NCBI RefSeq assembly: GCF_027244095.1
Contig: NC_069658.1
Location: 419,580,687-419,644,686 of the forward strand
Length of the DNA stretch: 64,000 nt
Direction of reading: 5' to 3'
DNA from: Hemicordylus capensis
Taxonomy: Eukaryota > Chordata > Lepidosauria > Squamata > Cordylidae
Below, one piece after another: positions 55,276 to 64,000 of the stretch (positions within the stretch are counted from its first letter, which is position 1; each line of letters opens with the position of its first letter). Below the pieces are notes generated by a model that did not search any database, had not been told where the DNA came from, and worked only from the letters and a program-made list of their open reading frames with translations. Both the position numbers and the translations under genes were made by a program.

Positions 55276-55898
55276 ATAGTATCAATAACCTAGATCAAGC
55301 GTTCTAATTCTTGATTTTTTCTAGAGTGCGTTCCTAAAATATGTTAAAATCAAATGCATTTCACTTGGAACTTTTCAAAGGTTTTGCAGTTTTGGAAGCT
55401 GGTTCTGAATAATGTTGTTAATAACTGAGTACTCAGTATCACCTAATTCAGCAGTAGTTCTTTTAGCTTATTTGTTTCAAAAACAGATGAAAAAACTAAT
55501 TAAGGAATTATTGTTCATTTGCTAGCAGCTGCTAGAACGGATGTTACTTCTTGTCTAAAGAAAATGGATTATCTGATATTGGAATGGTTTAACAAAATAT
55601 TGCTAACATATTCCAGTTAACAGGCTTATGAACAGGGCAAGGATATCAAACTAATGGCCAGTTTATGGAAAGGGAATTATTTTGTCTCATACCAGAATGG
55701 TAAGTTTCAACTTTATAGATTATAGAATGGTAAGATTCAACTTTATACATTTTTAAAAAAGATTCAAAATTATTTCATGCTGGTATAGTTTAGAACTGAA
55801 AAGTAGGGTGAAATATTTTGGCTTTGGCTTGCTTTCTCTGAAGTTTGCAAACATTACTTGCCTTACATTCATAAGTTTGAGTAGAATTCATTTTCTGA
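55276..55898. other. No gene seen
   Basis: AGAATGGTAAGWTTCAACTT is duplicated at 55694 and 55724. Confidence 0.35.
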
Positions 55899-56330
55899 TA
55901 GGGATGCGCAGGAACCATTTGACACTGAACCGGTTCACCTCAAACTGGGCCAGTTTGGTGGCTCAATTGCAGACTGAACCAGGGATGGTTTGTTCTTTGA
56001 TCAAACCGAACCAAACCTGGTTTCGGTGCTGAACAGGAGGCCAGGGAATGGCGAGAGAGGGAGTAAGGTGTCTTCATACTCTCCTGGCATGGCTGCCACC
56101 ACTGCTCACCACCCTCACTGGTACAACCCATAGCCCAAGTGTGGAGGCTGGAACTGAGCCACCACCGTGTGAGGGGCTTACTCATGAGGCAGGATTGCAC
56201 ATGCTTTGGCTATGGGCTGTGTTAAGGGCGGGGGGCAAGTGGCAGTGGCAGCTGCCATGCTGGGAGGGTAAGAAGACCCTTTGATTACCTCTATCATCAT
56301 CCCACTGGCCTTTCCTTATTGCTTCCCAGG
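55899..56330. mobile_element. Foldback element, right end eroded
   Basis: The left end is TAGGGATGCGCAGGAACCAT. Inner words GGAGTAAGGTGTCTTC/CTCTCCTGGCATGGCTGCC and GGCAGCTGCCATGCTGGGAG/GGGTAAGAAGACCC pair about a centre near 56165. Confidence 0.6.
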
Positions 56331-56464
56331 AGCCCCACTCTGTTACTTGTAAAGGGGAATCCTCACCATATTCCCCTTCACAAGTCTTAGGTCCGTTTTT
56401 TGAAACTGACAATTTTTATCTTAATTGCTAATAGTAACATCATTGCTTAGGTTTTCTTTTAAAT

Positions 56465-56750
56465 AAAGCAATAAACAGTTATGTCACACTTGAGATCAAA
56501 AGCAGACCAGGGCAACTGATCAGGTTGTTAAGATCCAGAATGGTGACAGATGTGAAGAGCTGATACAGCCAGTCCGTATAATTGTACCCTTCAATTTCAA
56601 AAATGAAACTTGATTTGTACTTGGAAAATACTGAGTATTCAAGTGGGGAGAAACATATACTGAGCACTTCTAAATAGTCCCTAAACTTCTAGTGGAATCC
56701 TTCCTTGTGGCCTTTCTCTACCTTCCTTAGGCCTCAAGTATCCTATAATC
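56465..56750 (+). repeat. Duplicated block A (empty site)
   Basis: GAGATCAAAAGCAGACCAGG, TTAAGATCCAGAATGG and GTGGGGAGAAACATATACTG recur in order at 58673-59178, with about 10% difference by eye in the best stretch. This copy has no SINE. Confidence 0.8.
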
Positions 56751-57744
56751 AGTCAGGTAGCTAACGATCCCTTTACATCAGGTGTAATGAGTTTCCCCAT
56801 TCCAACCTAGTTTTTGTCAAGGCTTTAAGGTAAGTGGTTAATGAGCACGATTGCTCTGCGTTTTCTGTGTGTGAAAGAAGGATACATCGAGTAATATAAT
56901 GGCAAGTGGTAGCTAATGTTATTCTGTTGAGCTGCAGCACAGAGCAGAAGGAGGGAGAGGAGTTTAAGAAAGATGAATCCCTCAGGCAGCAGGGGGGCTA
57001 AGGACATGTTAAGCAGAACTGCTCTGACAGCCTAACTCTATTACTTTTTCTTTCCTTTTACACATTCTCAGACGTATTCAAGCATAGTCAAGAAGATACC
57101 TTACAGGGAAAACAGAAAGGAGGCTGGTTTACCCTCTGAAACATCCTAGTTGAATTCATCAGTGGGATTGCTAGCCTGTAACCGGCCATTGGGTTGACAC
57201 AGTAGCTGTGAGACAGGGCAAGGCTGCTACCATTTATTACATGAAAGATCATCATTACTTAGTGTGCAGGAGGCCTGCTTATTTCACTATTAGGGAAACA
57301 AAAATACAAATGAAGATCTGCACGCGTCGTCCCCCGCTACCCGCACTTCTTAAGGCATCGGACCTTTGGTTTCCAAACTTTCTGCCTTCAGGGAACATGT
57401 TCTTCATCGATTCAACTGCTGCAAAACCCCAAAGCATCTGCCATGGAATCCCTGAATATGGCAAAGGATTCAGGGGCACCTTCTAGGGTGCTCCCTCAGT
57501 TCTCAAGGAGTCCTAGCCAGGCTGTGTCATCCCATGGGGTTCTTCCTATTCACTGCTGGCTTGATCTCCCACCTTGCCCTCTGAACCAAAATGCAAGGGC
57601 TCTTCATACATGACATGCCAGTGCTCTTTTCGAATATTGTAAGAGGTGTGAGTAGCAGCACAGAGGAAGGTGATGCTGGCAGTGGTGGTTTGACTCACCT
57701 GGGAATTTACAATGTACAAAGTTCTGCAAAAACTGTACCTGTTT
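56751..57744. other. No gene seen
   Basis: Short frames, none recognised. Confidence 0.35.
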
Positions 57745-57866
57745 GCCCATCTCCCACACAGTATGAGATGATGCCCTTCAGCATCTTCCTATATTGCTGC
57801 TGCCCAATATAGGTGTTTCCCATAGTCTGGGAAACATACAAGCGGGGATTCAAACCGGCAACCTCT
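57745..57866 (-). mobile_element. tRNA-derived SINE (33.2-kb family), middle part
   Basis: ACAGTATGAGATGATGCCCT, ATATAGGTGTTTCCCATAGT and CAAACCGGCAACCTCTGG. Head and tail are missing. Confidence 0.75.
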
Positions 57867-57870
57867 GGAA

Positions 57871-58368
57871 TTGGACCCTCTAATCATGAATGCAATGAAT
57901 GGGTTGTTTGCACTGAACAATGTGGGGGAGGGGGCAGATTGGTTATTGAGGAGGGAGGGACTTGTCCTAGTGAGATTCTGCAAGAGGTGGGAAAATGGGG
58001 AGGGCATACAAAGGCTTTTGTGTATATGCTCACTCATTCTGTTTGGAACCAGTGCACGCACCCTCCTCCTGTCCCATCCTCAACTCTTACCAGTCCTGGC
58101 ATTGCTGGTCGCCTTGTTTGGGACTCCATGGGAGAATTTTACCCCAGCTTCTGATTGGCCATTGAACTGGGTAGGCGGTGGGGGTGGGGTTTTTGCCCTC
58201 GTTGGGACCGATATAGCTTTCATTTGGCTGATTCATTTGTATGATCGACTTGTATGGGCGGTGGGAGCTGGAAGGCAGAACAGTTCTGCTGTTTTAGACA
58301 TAGCAAAATATGCTCCATTTGGCAGGTTCTTATGGCAGGTAGCCCTTCTACCATTGGGGTGCTATTAG
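57871..58368 (+). other. Unrecognised 165-codon open frame
   Basis: The longest open stretch outside the LINEs. It has a hydrophobic segment (LLPVLALLVALFG) and a GGGGG run but no family motif I know. It starts in a stretch just right of a SINE fragment, shares its sequence with two other overlapping frames, and lacks obvious splice or promoter signals. It could be chance or part of an unrecognised repeat. Chance is the safer reading. Confidence 0.15.
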
Positions 58369-58672
58369 ATCTGAATCAAAAGTGGGCTAAATGTTCTCCA
58401 CCTTTGGCCAAATGGCTAGAGCTGGGGCAAACGGCAGGCAGGGCAGTGGCTTTGCCCCTGTCCTAGCTTTGGCTGATGAGCTGAAATGAGCAGCCCTGGT
58501 GTGGTCTAGCTGGCATGTCAGCTGGGAGTGTCCTCCTCTACCTTCCAGCTGCTCCTCTGACACCCATGCTGTTGTTATTGCTCAGTTCTGTCATTTCATA
58601 AGGTTTGGCCAGGCAGATTGCCTGTGCCCATTTACCCATACGCGCTTGTCTAGCATCTTCATTGCTCTCAGT

Positions 58673-59178
58673 GCAAATAAACAGTGTGGTCACCCTTGAG
58701 ATCAAAAGCAGACCAAGGCAACGGGTCAGGTCATTAAGATCCAGAATGGCGACACATGTGACGAGCTGATACACAGCCAGTCAGTTTCAGAAATGAATCT
58801 TGGCTTGTACTGGAAAAGTACTGAGAATTTGAGTGGGGAGAGTACGAATACGACGGCTATTTATGTACTGCTTTTCAACAGAAGTTCCCAAAGCGGTGTA
58901 CATATATAAATAAAGTGGCTCCCTGTCCGCAAAGGGCTTACAATTTAAAAAGGAAACATAGGATAGACACCAGCAACAGTCACAGGAGGGATGCTGTGCT
59001 GGGAATGGATAGGGCCAGTTGCTCTCCTCCTGCTGAACAAAGAGAATTGCCACTTTTAAAAGGTGCCTCTTTGCTCAGCTAGCAGGGAGAAACGTACACT
59101 GAGCACTTTTAAGTAGTCCCTGAGCTTCTTGTGGAATTGTTTCTTCCTTTCTCTGCTTTCCTAAAATATCCCATAATT
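58673..59178 (+). repeat. Duplicated block B (filled site)
   Basis: Same order of words as block A at 56465, but an L2-tailed SINE interrupts it between GAGTGGGGAG and AACGTACACTGAGCACTT. Confidence 0.8.
58846..59089 (-). mobile_element. L2-tailed SINE-like repeat, full copy with known empty site
   Basis: TTTATGTACTGCTTTTCAAC through GGCTCCCTGTCCGCAAAGGG to CTTTGCTCAGCTAGCAGGGA, in reverse. The uninterrupted block A defines both edges. Confidence 0.8.
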
Positions 59179-59529
59179 TACATGGAATTTACTTACAATG
59201 CTGGCTGAGGCAAAGAGCGGGCACCTCAGTGAGCTGCTGCCACTACTGCCATCTATTGTGTGCTACCAGGTTAAAAGGCAAGCCCAGGAGTCCTCAGGAT
59301 GAGTTAGGCCATGTGAGTCTCTTAGAAGAAATGCCTCCACTTTTGCAGCAGAAATCTATGTATGTGGTTGAGCATCTATGATCTCCTCAGAGATCTGAAC
59401 AATCATAGGAGCAGTGGCAGTTTTCTGTAAAGTTGGACTTGTTATTTCTTCAATCTAAGTTTTTCTGCACCGGACTTTTCCAAGTGAGATGCAAATAATG
59501 AACTGTTGAGTTATTAGAAAGAGTCTAAT
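59179..59529. other. No gene seen
   Basis: Nothing recognised. Confidence 0.35.
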
Positions 59530-60437
59530 TGTCGGGATGCCATGTTACCTGGTTGCTTGGGTGGCCTTGTGGAGTCTGGAGAAGGGCGCGGCCCCCCTGT
59601 GGGGCTTTCATTCGCTTCAGGGGGCAGTAGGGATGAGAGGGGTCCAGCAGAGGCGTAACTAGGGAAAACGGCGCCCGGGGCAAGCACTGAAATGGCGTCC
59701 CCCCGCCGCGTCCCCCATGCCGCCCCCGCAACATACATCTGACTGACACACATGTTTCAGAAAACTTTTATTTTAAAAATTTTAAAAATTACCAAAATTA
59801 CCAAAAATTTCAAAATGCACTACATACTTAGGTTTTTCCTCACAACAACCCTGTGAAGTTGGCTTGTATCTCAAACATCAGAATTATGATGCAATGATGA
59901 TTATTATGATTATGATGCCCCCCCCCTCACGCCCTGGTTCTGTTCCTGACTTTCCCTTGTGAGTGACTGTATTTTAACAAAACGAAAACCAAGGACTCCA
60001 AAGTAATTTGAGGGACTAGGGTGATAGTGATAAAGACTCCTTATTCTCCCGCTGTTAAAGAAAGACTCCCCTTTTCCAAAACCGTGCGCTATGTACCCCA
60101 GAAAAGGTTTCAAATGGAGGGGGAAGCATTTATGCATGTATGTTTTGTTTTATGTTATGATTTCAAAGTTAGAAAAACTATAAAAGGGCCATTTTAGAGA
60201 AGATATGCACTGCCTTAGTTGCAAATCCTGCTTTTTTGAGATTCCCTGCAATTGAATAAAGCGATAATATACACCTTTGCTATTTAAATTGGTTGGAGAG
60301 TATTTATGACAATAAAAAATGAAATAGCATTTCAGATGCAACATTGGTTGCCTAAGACCACTCAGATTTAACTAATCTTCATCACATTGACAAAAAGAGC
60401 AATTAAAATTAAAATCCATGACTAAAACCAAACCACT

Positions 60438-60482
60438 TTGGGGTTGTTTTTAATGAAAGGTGGTATATAAATTTAACAATAA
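60438..60482 (+). repeat. LINE-tail-like inverted repeat, left copy
   Basis: TTTAATGAAAGGTGGTATAT and AAATTTAACAATAA pair with 60836-60885. The sequence looks like an L2 or SINE tail. Confidence 0.7.
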
Positions 60483-60606
60483 ATGTTTAGAAGTATATAC
60501 TTTCACCCCCTGCCCAACCTACAATTAATTCCAGCTTATTTTCAAAGGGCTTCAAGTTTTATTTACAAATTGCTTGGAAGCACCAATGTTTAAGTAATCG
60601 CTAATT

Positions 60607-60822
60607 GAGCCCCTGGTGGCGCAGTGGTAAAACTGCTGCCCTGTAACCAGAAGGTTACAAGTTCGATCCTGACCAGGGGCTCAAGGTTGACTCAGCCTTC
60701 CATCCTTCCAAGGTCGGTAAAATGAGTACCCAGAATGTTGGGGGCAATATGCTAAATCATTGTAAACCGCTTAGAGAGCTCCGGCTATAGAGTGGTATAT
60801 AAATGTAAGTGCTAATTGCTCC
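60607..60822 (+). mobile_element. Sauria-type SINE
   Basis: A tRNA-like head (GAGCCCCTGGTGGCGCAGTG, GTTCGATCCTGACCAGGGGC), then GGTTGACTCAGCCTTCCATC, AGGTCGGTAAAATGAGTACC, TTGTAAACCGCTTAGAGAG and GTATATAAATGTAAGTGCTA. The last part matches the known Bov-B-like 3' end of Sauria SINEs. GCTAATTG on both sides (60600, 60811) may be a target duplication but overlaps the family's own end. Confidence 0.9.
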
Positions 60823-60835
60823 TAATGATAGTTTT

Positions 60836-60885
60836 ACTTATTGTTAAATTTATATACCACCTTTCATTAAAACATTCTCTTTTCA
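60836..60885 (-). repeat. LINE-tail-like inverted repeat, right copy
   Basis: CTTATTGTTAAATTTATATA and CCACCTTTCATTAAAA mirror the left copy. The Sauria SINE lies in the loop. Confidence 0.7.
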
Positions 60886-61008
60886 GTCTGGTTAATTAAA
60901 TCGGTGGAGGTTTAGACTTTCCTGATGGGCTGAAACAGCTAATCCATTTTGATGATGACATATAATTAAATTAGCTTGCATTACATAGTGAAAAAGTCCA
61001 GGAAGGTA

Positions 61009-61053
61009 GAGATGGGGGGATGTGGAACCCAAGGTTCCACATCCCCCCATCTC
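61009..61053. repeat. Perfect 21-bp hairpin
   Basis: AGATGGGGGGATGTGGAACC faces GGTTCCACATCCCCCCATCT with a 3-base loop; one more G:C pair extends it. Confidence 0.95.
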
Positions 61054-61818
61054 CCCCTCCCTGAACCTTTTCAGTTAAAACGTGGTTAGATTATAGGGGA
61101 GGAAGGACTTGAATGAGCAAAAAGGGGAACTGGTTTGGGCGTTCAGGAAGTTGTTCAGAAGAGGGAGTTGTTCAGAAAGTTTGCTCTGGTGCGTGTCCTC
61201 CTCTCGACGCATGCGCGACTGGGGGCGGGGTGGCGGGGTGCACCGGGGAGTGAGAGTCAGAGACTTGGACTACGAAGACGCCACGGCACCCAGTGCTGGA
61301 TGAGCAATGCCAATGGGGGGGGGAGGCGCCTGGACCGGGGGAGGGGGACTGCTCTGCAAAAAAAATAAAATGAAAATAATATAATAATAATAATAAAAAT
61401 TTCCGGCAAATCGGCGGGGGCACTTTTTGGCGCCCCCTGTCAAGTGGCGCCCGGGGCACATGCCCCCCCTGCCCCCCTATAGTTACGCCTATGGGGTCCA
61501 GGCTGGTCAGATCCCAGTGGGGTTGAGAGGGCAAGGCAGGGAGCGCTGCAGGAAACAGCTCCAGGGAGACAGCTAGATTGGGTGGGGCAGGTAACAGGAA
61601 GCAAGGTCAGGAAGGGGGTGGGGATGGAAATAGGCTTTAAGCCCTGTCAGCAGTGCACACTGGGGCATTTAAAGACAAGGCAGCTGTTGATGAGGAGCTG
61701 CTTCTGAGTATGGGAGCCAGGAGTTCTCCAGGAGAGGGAACTGGCTGGATGCAGCAAGCCAGGAGGAGGACTCAGGTGACAAGCTAACCTCCTCCCCTGG
61801 CTGTTCCTGAGGCTGACA

Positions 61819-62589
61819 TTTTTTGGTGCGTACCCAGTCATTCTGGAGCTTAAGAAGGGCTAGGAGCTCCCCACATCCTTTGGGAGTCTGACACTAATGT
61901 ATGTTGCTGTTCTCACATATTGAATACCACATACTCTGCCTGTTTAGTTTGTTCATTCCTACAGGACACAGCCAAGATCAGAACACAGGCTCTCCAATCC
62001 AGAGGTCATGTACTGAATACAAGTAAGTTTAACTGCACAATCCAGTGTATTTAGGATTGCAACCAAAGTCAATACATTCTGTCTCTCTCTTTACAAAGAG
62101 GTGCAAACTTTACCAGCCCAAATCTGTGATGCATGGGCTATTTTTATCAGCAGGGAGCTGCAGCAGAAAAAAATGCCCATTATTTTCTGACAATCAGAAG
62201 ATCCCTCTTTTTACAGAAGTATGAAAATGAAGGATGGCGAATTCTTTATTTGGCAAGATCTATACCCCTCTGTTTAAAAAAGGAGAGGGAATAAATCTGA
62301 TTTTCAAGATTTAGGTTTTTCTAAAATTAGAATGGGATGCCCAGCTCTCCTTTGGCAAGATCTTCACCTCCTTTTTAAGAGAAGAGAAATTTAAAAATAT
62401 TATTCATAAGAGTTAATGGCCATCTTATTTTGCTCCATACTTATAACAGCAGCTCATACATAAACCATTTACATGTCTCCTATGCTTATAAGCTTGCAGT
62501 AGAATAAAAATACCCACCAATTCTTGGAGTGATTTCACTCTTTGCAAAGGGTTTTTTGCTGAACTGAGAATTCAGACCCCACTGTGCAG
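61819..62589. other. No gene seen
   Basis: The first bases follow the LTR-like element (primer-site-like TGGTGCGTACCCAG near 61823). Nothing else. Confidence 0.35.
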
Positions 62590-62714
62590 AAAGGCATCAT
62601 CTCATACTGCAGGGGAGGAGGCAATGGTAGAACCCTCCTGTATTCTACCAAGAGAAAACCCCAAGGCTCTGTGGGCGCCAGGAGTTGAAATCTACTTGAT
62701 GACACACTTTACCT
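62590..62714 (+). mobile_element. tRNA-derived SINE (33.2-kb family), 3' half
   Basis: AAGGCATCATCTCATACTGC, AGGCAATGGTAGAACCCTCC, GGCGCCAGGAGTTGAAATC and CACACTTTACCTTA. Confidence 0.75.
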
Positions 62715-62717
62715 TAA

Positions 62718-62912
62718 GGCTATATAGACCACATTTGTACTAACGTGAAACCACAGTTAAACGGGTCAGAGGTTGGAATTGGTGTACGACTGAATGTATG
62801 AAACTGCGGTTTCGCAGCAAAAGTGATTGGCGGTTTCCCTTGCCAATCAGAGGTTTTGCAGCAGGAGTATTACATCCAAATGCAGACATTGCCATAACTG
62901 TAGTTTCATGCT
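62718..62912. mobile_element. MITE-like element, possible short cousin of the 11.8-kb family
   Basis: GTGAAACCACAGTTAAACGG faces ATAACTGTAGTTTCATGC, and TGATTGGCGGTTTCCC faces TTGCCAATCA. It is symmetrical, about 190 bp; family membership is weak. Confidence 0.45.
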
Positions 62913-64000
62913 GTTTCTGGAAGCATAATCATAGAGTGGGCAGCCCAGATCCACCCATGATCATGCCTGGTCCATACTTGTGGCAATCCTTGCTGGCCGC
63001 CTTTCTGAGCACTTGCCCCGCCTCCAGTCTCTGATCCAATAAAGCAGTTGCCCAGCAACAGGGACGGCACTACATCCCATCCCAAGTTTGTCAGCCTGTC
63101 AAATAGGAAAGTCACAGGACCCACTCTGACCCATGCTCCCCTCACCCGGCAATCAGGAGAGAAAAGGGGACAGGAGGGAAAGATGGGCTCAATGTGCCTT
63201 GCTCTCTGAAATGAAGGAATAAAGATGTACGTTCACAAGCACATGCAGCCGCTGTGGCAACACAAACAGGTTAACCTCTTTAGATCACTGGGTTGGTAAC
63301 ATGGCAGGGCGGTGATACCTGGGGTTGAGTTTCAAAGGCAGCCCCACCCAGGAATTCTTGAATGACTCAGGTCTGTTTTTTGTGCAATGATGTTGGAGGA
63401 GGAGAACCCAGCCCCTTCTCCTTGGGTTAATGCATGCGGTCCTTAGGCTTACTCATGAGAAGGGCAGGACAGCAGGATCAGCATTGCCTCCAATGAAAGG
63501 GATGATTCTGTATGTGTGGTAAAAATAGATGCTGCTCCTGAGCAGACTGCTCTCTCATGAGAGTGGAAGGCCATGGGGACACCTCTTCACAACTCATGAG
63601 AAGAACCATCCGGAAGGATGGGGGTTCTGGCAGAATCACTACTAATGTGTGTAATGCCCCTTCTTCCATGGGCTGCCCTCTCACGAGAGGGTTAGGCCAT
63701 GGAGACATGCATGCAGGCTGGATGGCAGATGCCACTCAGCCTGGTTGCTTGGCACAAGCACATCGTGTCAACGGGTACCTGGGCAACCCCTCTCCCTGTC
63801 TTGATGGTCAAAGCACGCCCTCTGCAACCGCACTGCAACTGAAACCGCAACCCCACTCTCCTGGGGTCACAGACAACTGTAGCTCCCCAATTCCACGATT
63901 CCCCATGGTGACAGATCTGCATATGCCACGCCGGTTTGAACCCAGGAAATTTGAATGAGAGTAAAGGTCTGGCCCCAGCCCCAGTGTTTCCCCAGTCTGC
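62913..64000. other. No gene seen
   Basis: Two imperfect direct repeats of CTCTCAYGAGAG..GGCCATGGRGACA lie 126 bp apart (63552 and 63678). No TE or exon was recognised. Confidence 0.35.

Larger units (their letters stand above)
59648..61493. mobile_element. hAT non-autonomous element, 1846 bp, perfect 8-bp target duplication
   Basis: The ends CAGAGGCGTAACTAGGG and, in reverse, CATAGGCGTAACTATAG. GGGTCCAG flanks it at 59640-59647 and 61494-61501. GGCGCCCGGGGC occurs just inside the left end and GTGGCGCCCGGGGC near the right. No transposase was found; the interior has gained a Sauria SINE, LINE tail pieces and a perfect hairpin. Confidence 0.9.
59530..61818 (+). mobile_element. LTR-like fossil, split by a hAT element
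   Basis: It opens TGTCGGGATGCC and closes GAGGCTGACA (TGTC...GACA). After it come a T run and TGGTGCGTACCCAG, which looks like a primer-binding site. Without the hAT and its duplication it is about 435 bp. The internal region is not recognisable, so it is a solo or remnant LTR. Its last 55 bp resemble part of the insert at 41807. Not functional. Confidence 0.5.

Noticed and set aside
57871-58368. Membrane-protein-like 165-codon frame as a real gene
   Set aside because: One hydrophobic stretch, overlapping alternative frames and no known family; kept only as a low-confidence open frame.

Overview
The window reads as TE-rich, gene-free DNA from a squamate reptile, most likely a lizard. The pointers are a Sauria-type SINE, L2-clade LINEs whose 3' tail ends in an AAAT repeat, several tRNA-headed SINE families, a 5S-rRNA-headed SINE, and many hAT-like and Tigger-like non-autonomous DNA transposons. 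I cannot place it to family. I found no convincing host exon, tRNA, rRNA, CRISPR array or prokaryotic operon. The only long open frame with a recognisable product is the endonuclease/reverse transcriptase of an L2 LINE at 24.1-27.7 kb. All family calls are by eye from sequence motifs, not database searches.

Layout. 1-12 kb: foldback elements, tRNA-Ala-headed SINEs, a 100-bp TTC microsatellite and two local tandem repeats (7.0-7.3 and 9.9-10.45 kb). 11.8-23 kb: two copies of a roughly 470-bp non-autonomous DNA element, foldback elements, a Tigger-like element, 5S-headed SINEs and old L2 pieces. 23.6-28.3 kb: a large foldback element whose left arm was split by a nearly full-length L2. 29.9-31.9 kb: one 5S/tRNA SINE split twice by DNA transposons, each with its own 8-bp target duplication. 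32-46 kb: mostly single-copy-looking sequence with scattered SINEs, a four-copy ~146-bp tandem repeat (36.8-37.4 kb), small hAT MITEs, an LTR-like fossil inside a SINE (41.8-42.4 kb) and an L1 3' end inside another SINE (43.1-43.5 kb). 46-59 kb: a 49-bp inverted repeat with a 283-bp loop, SINEs, a second, internally deleted L2 (51.6-53.6 kb), and a block duplicated at 56.5 and 58.7 kb. 59.5-61.8 kb: an LTR-like fossil split by a 1.85-kb hAT that itself contains a Sauria SINE. 62-64 kb: one SINE, a MITE and otherwise unannotated DNA.

The elements form a readable insertion history. The L2 supplies a 3' tail that also ends one SINE family, which suggests the SINE used L2 machinery. The 5S-headed SINE looks like a 5S-derived unit fused in front of the tRNA-Ala SINE, so both share one body. 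Foldback and hAT elements repeatedly land in these SINEs and leave 8-bp duplications, which gives relative ages. Several TE-free stretches (near 5.8-6.2, 12.8-13.3, 22.8-23.2, 32.3-32.5, 34.4-34.8, 41.2-41.6 and 49.4-50.0 kb) could be conserved noncoding DNA, but only cross-species alignment can say. I did not find an obvious new molecular system; the strongest unusual signals are structural and concern mobile elements.
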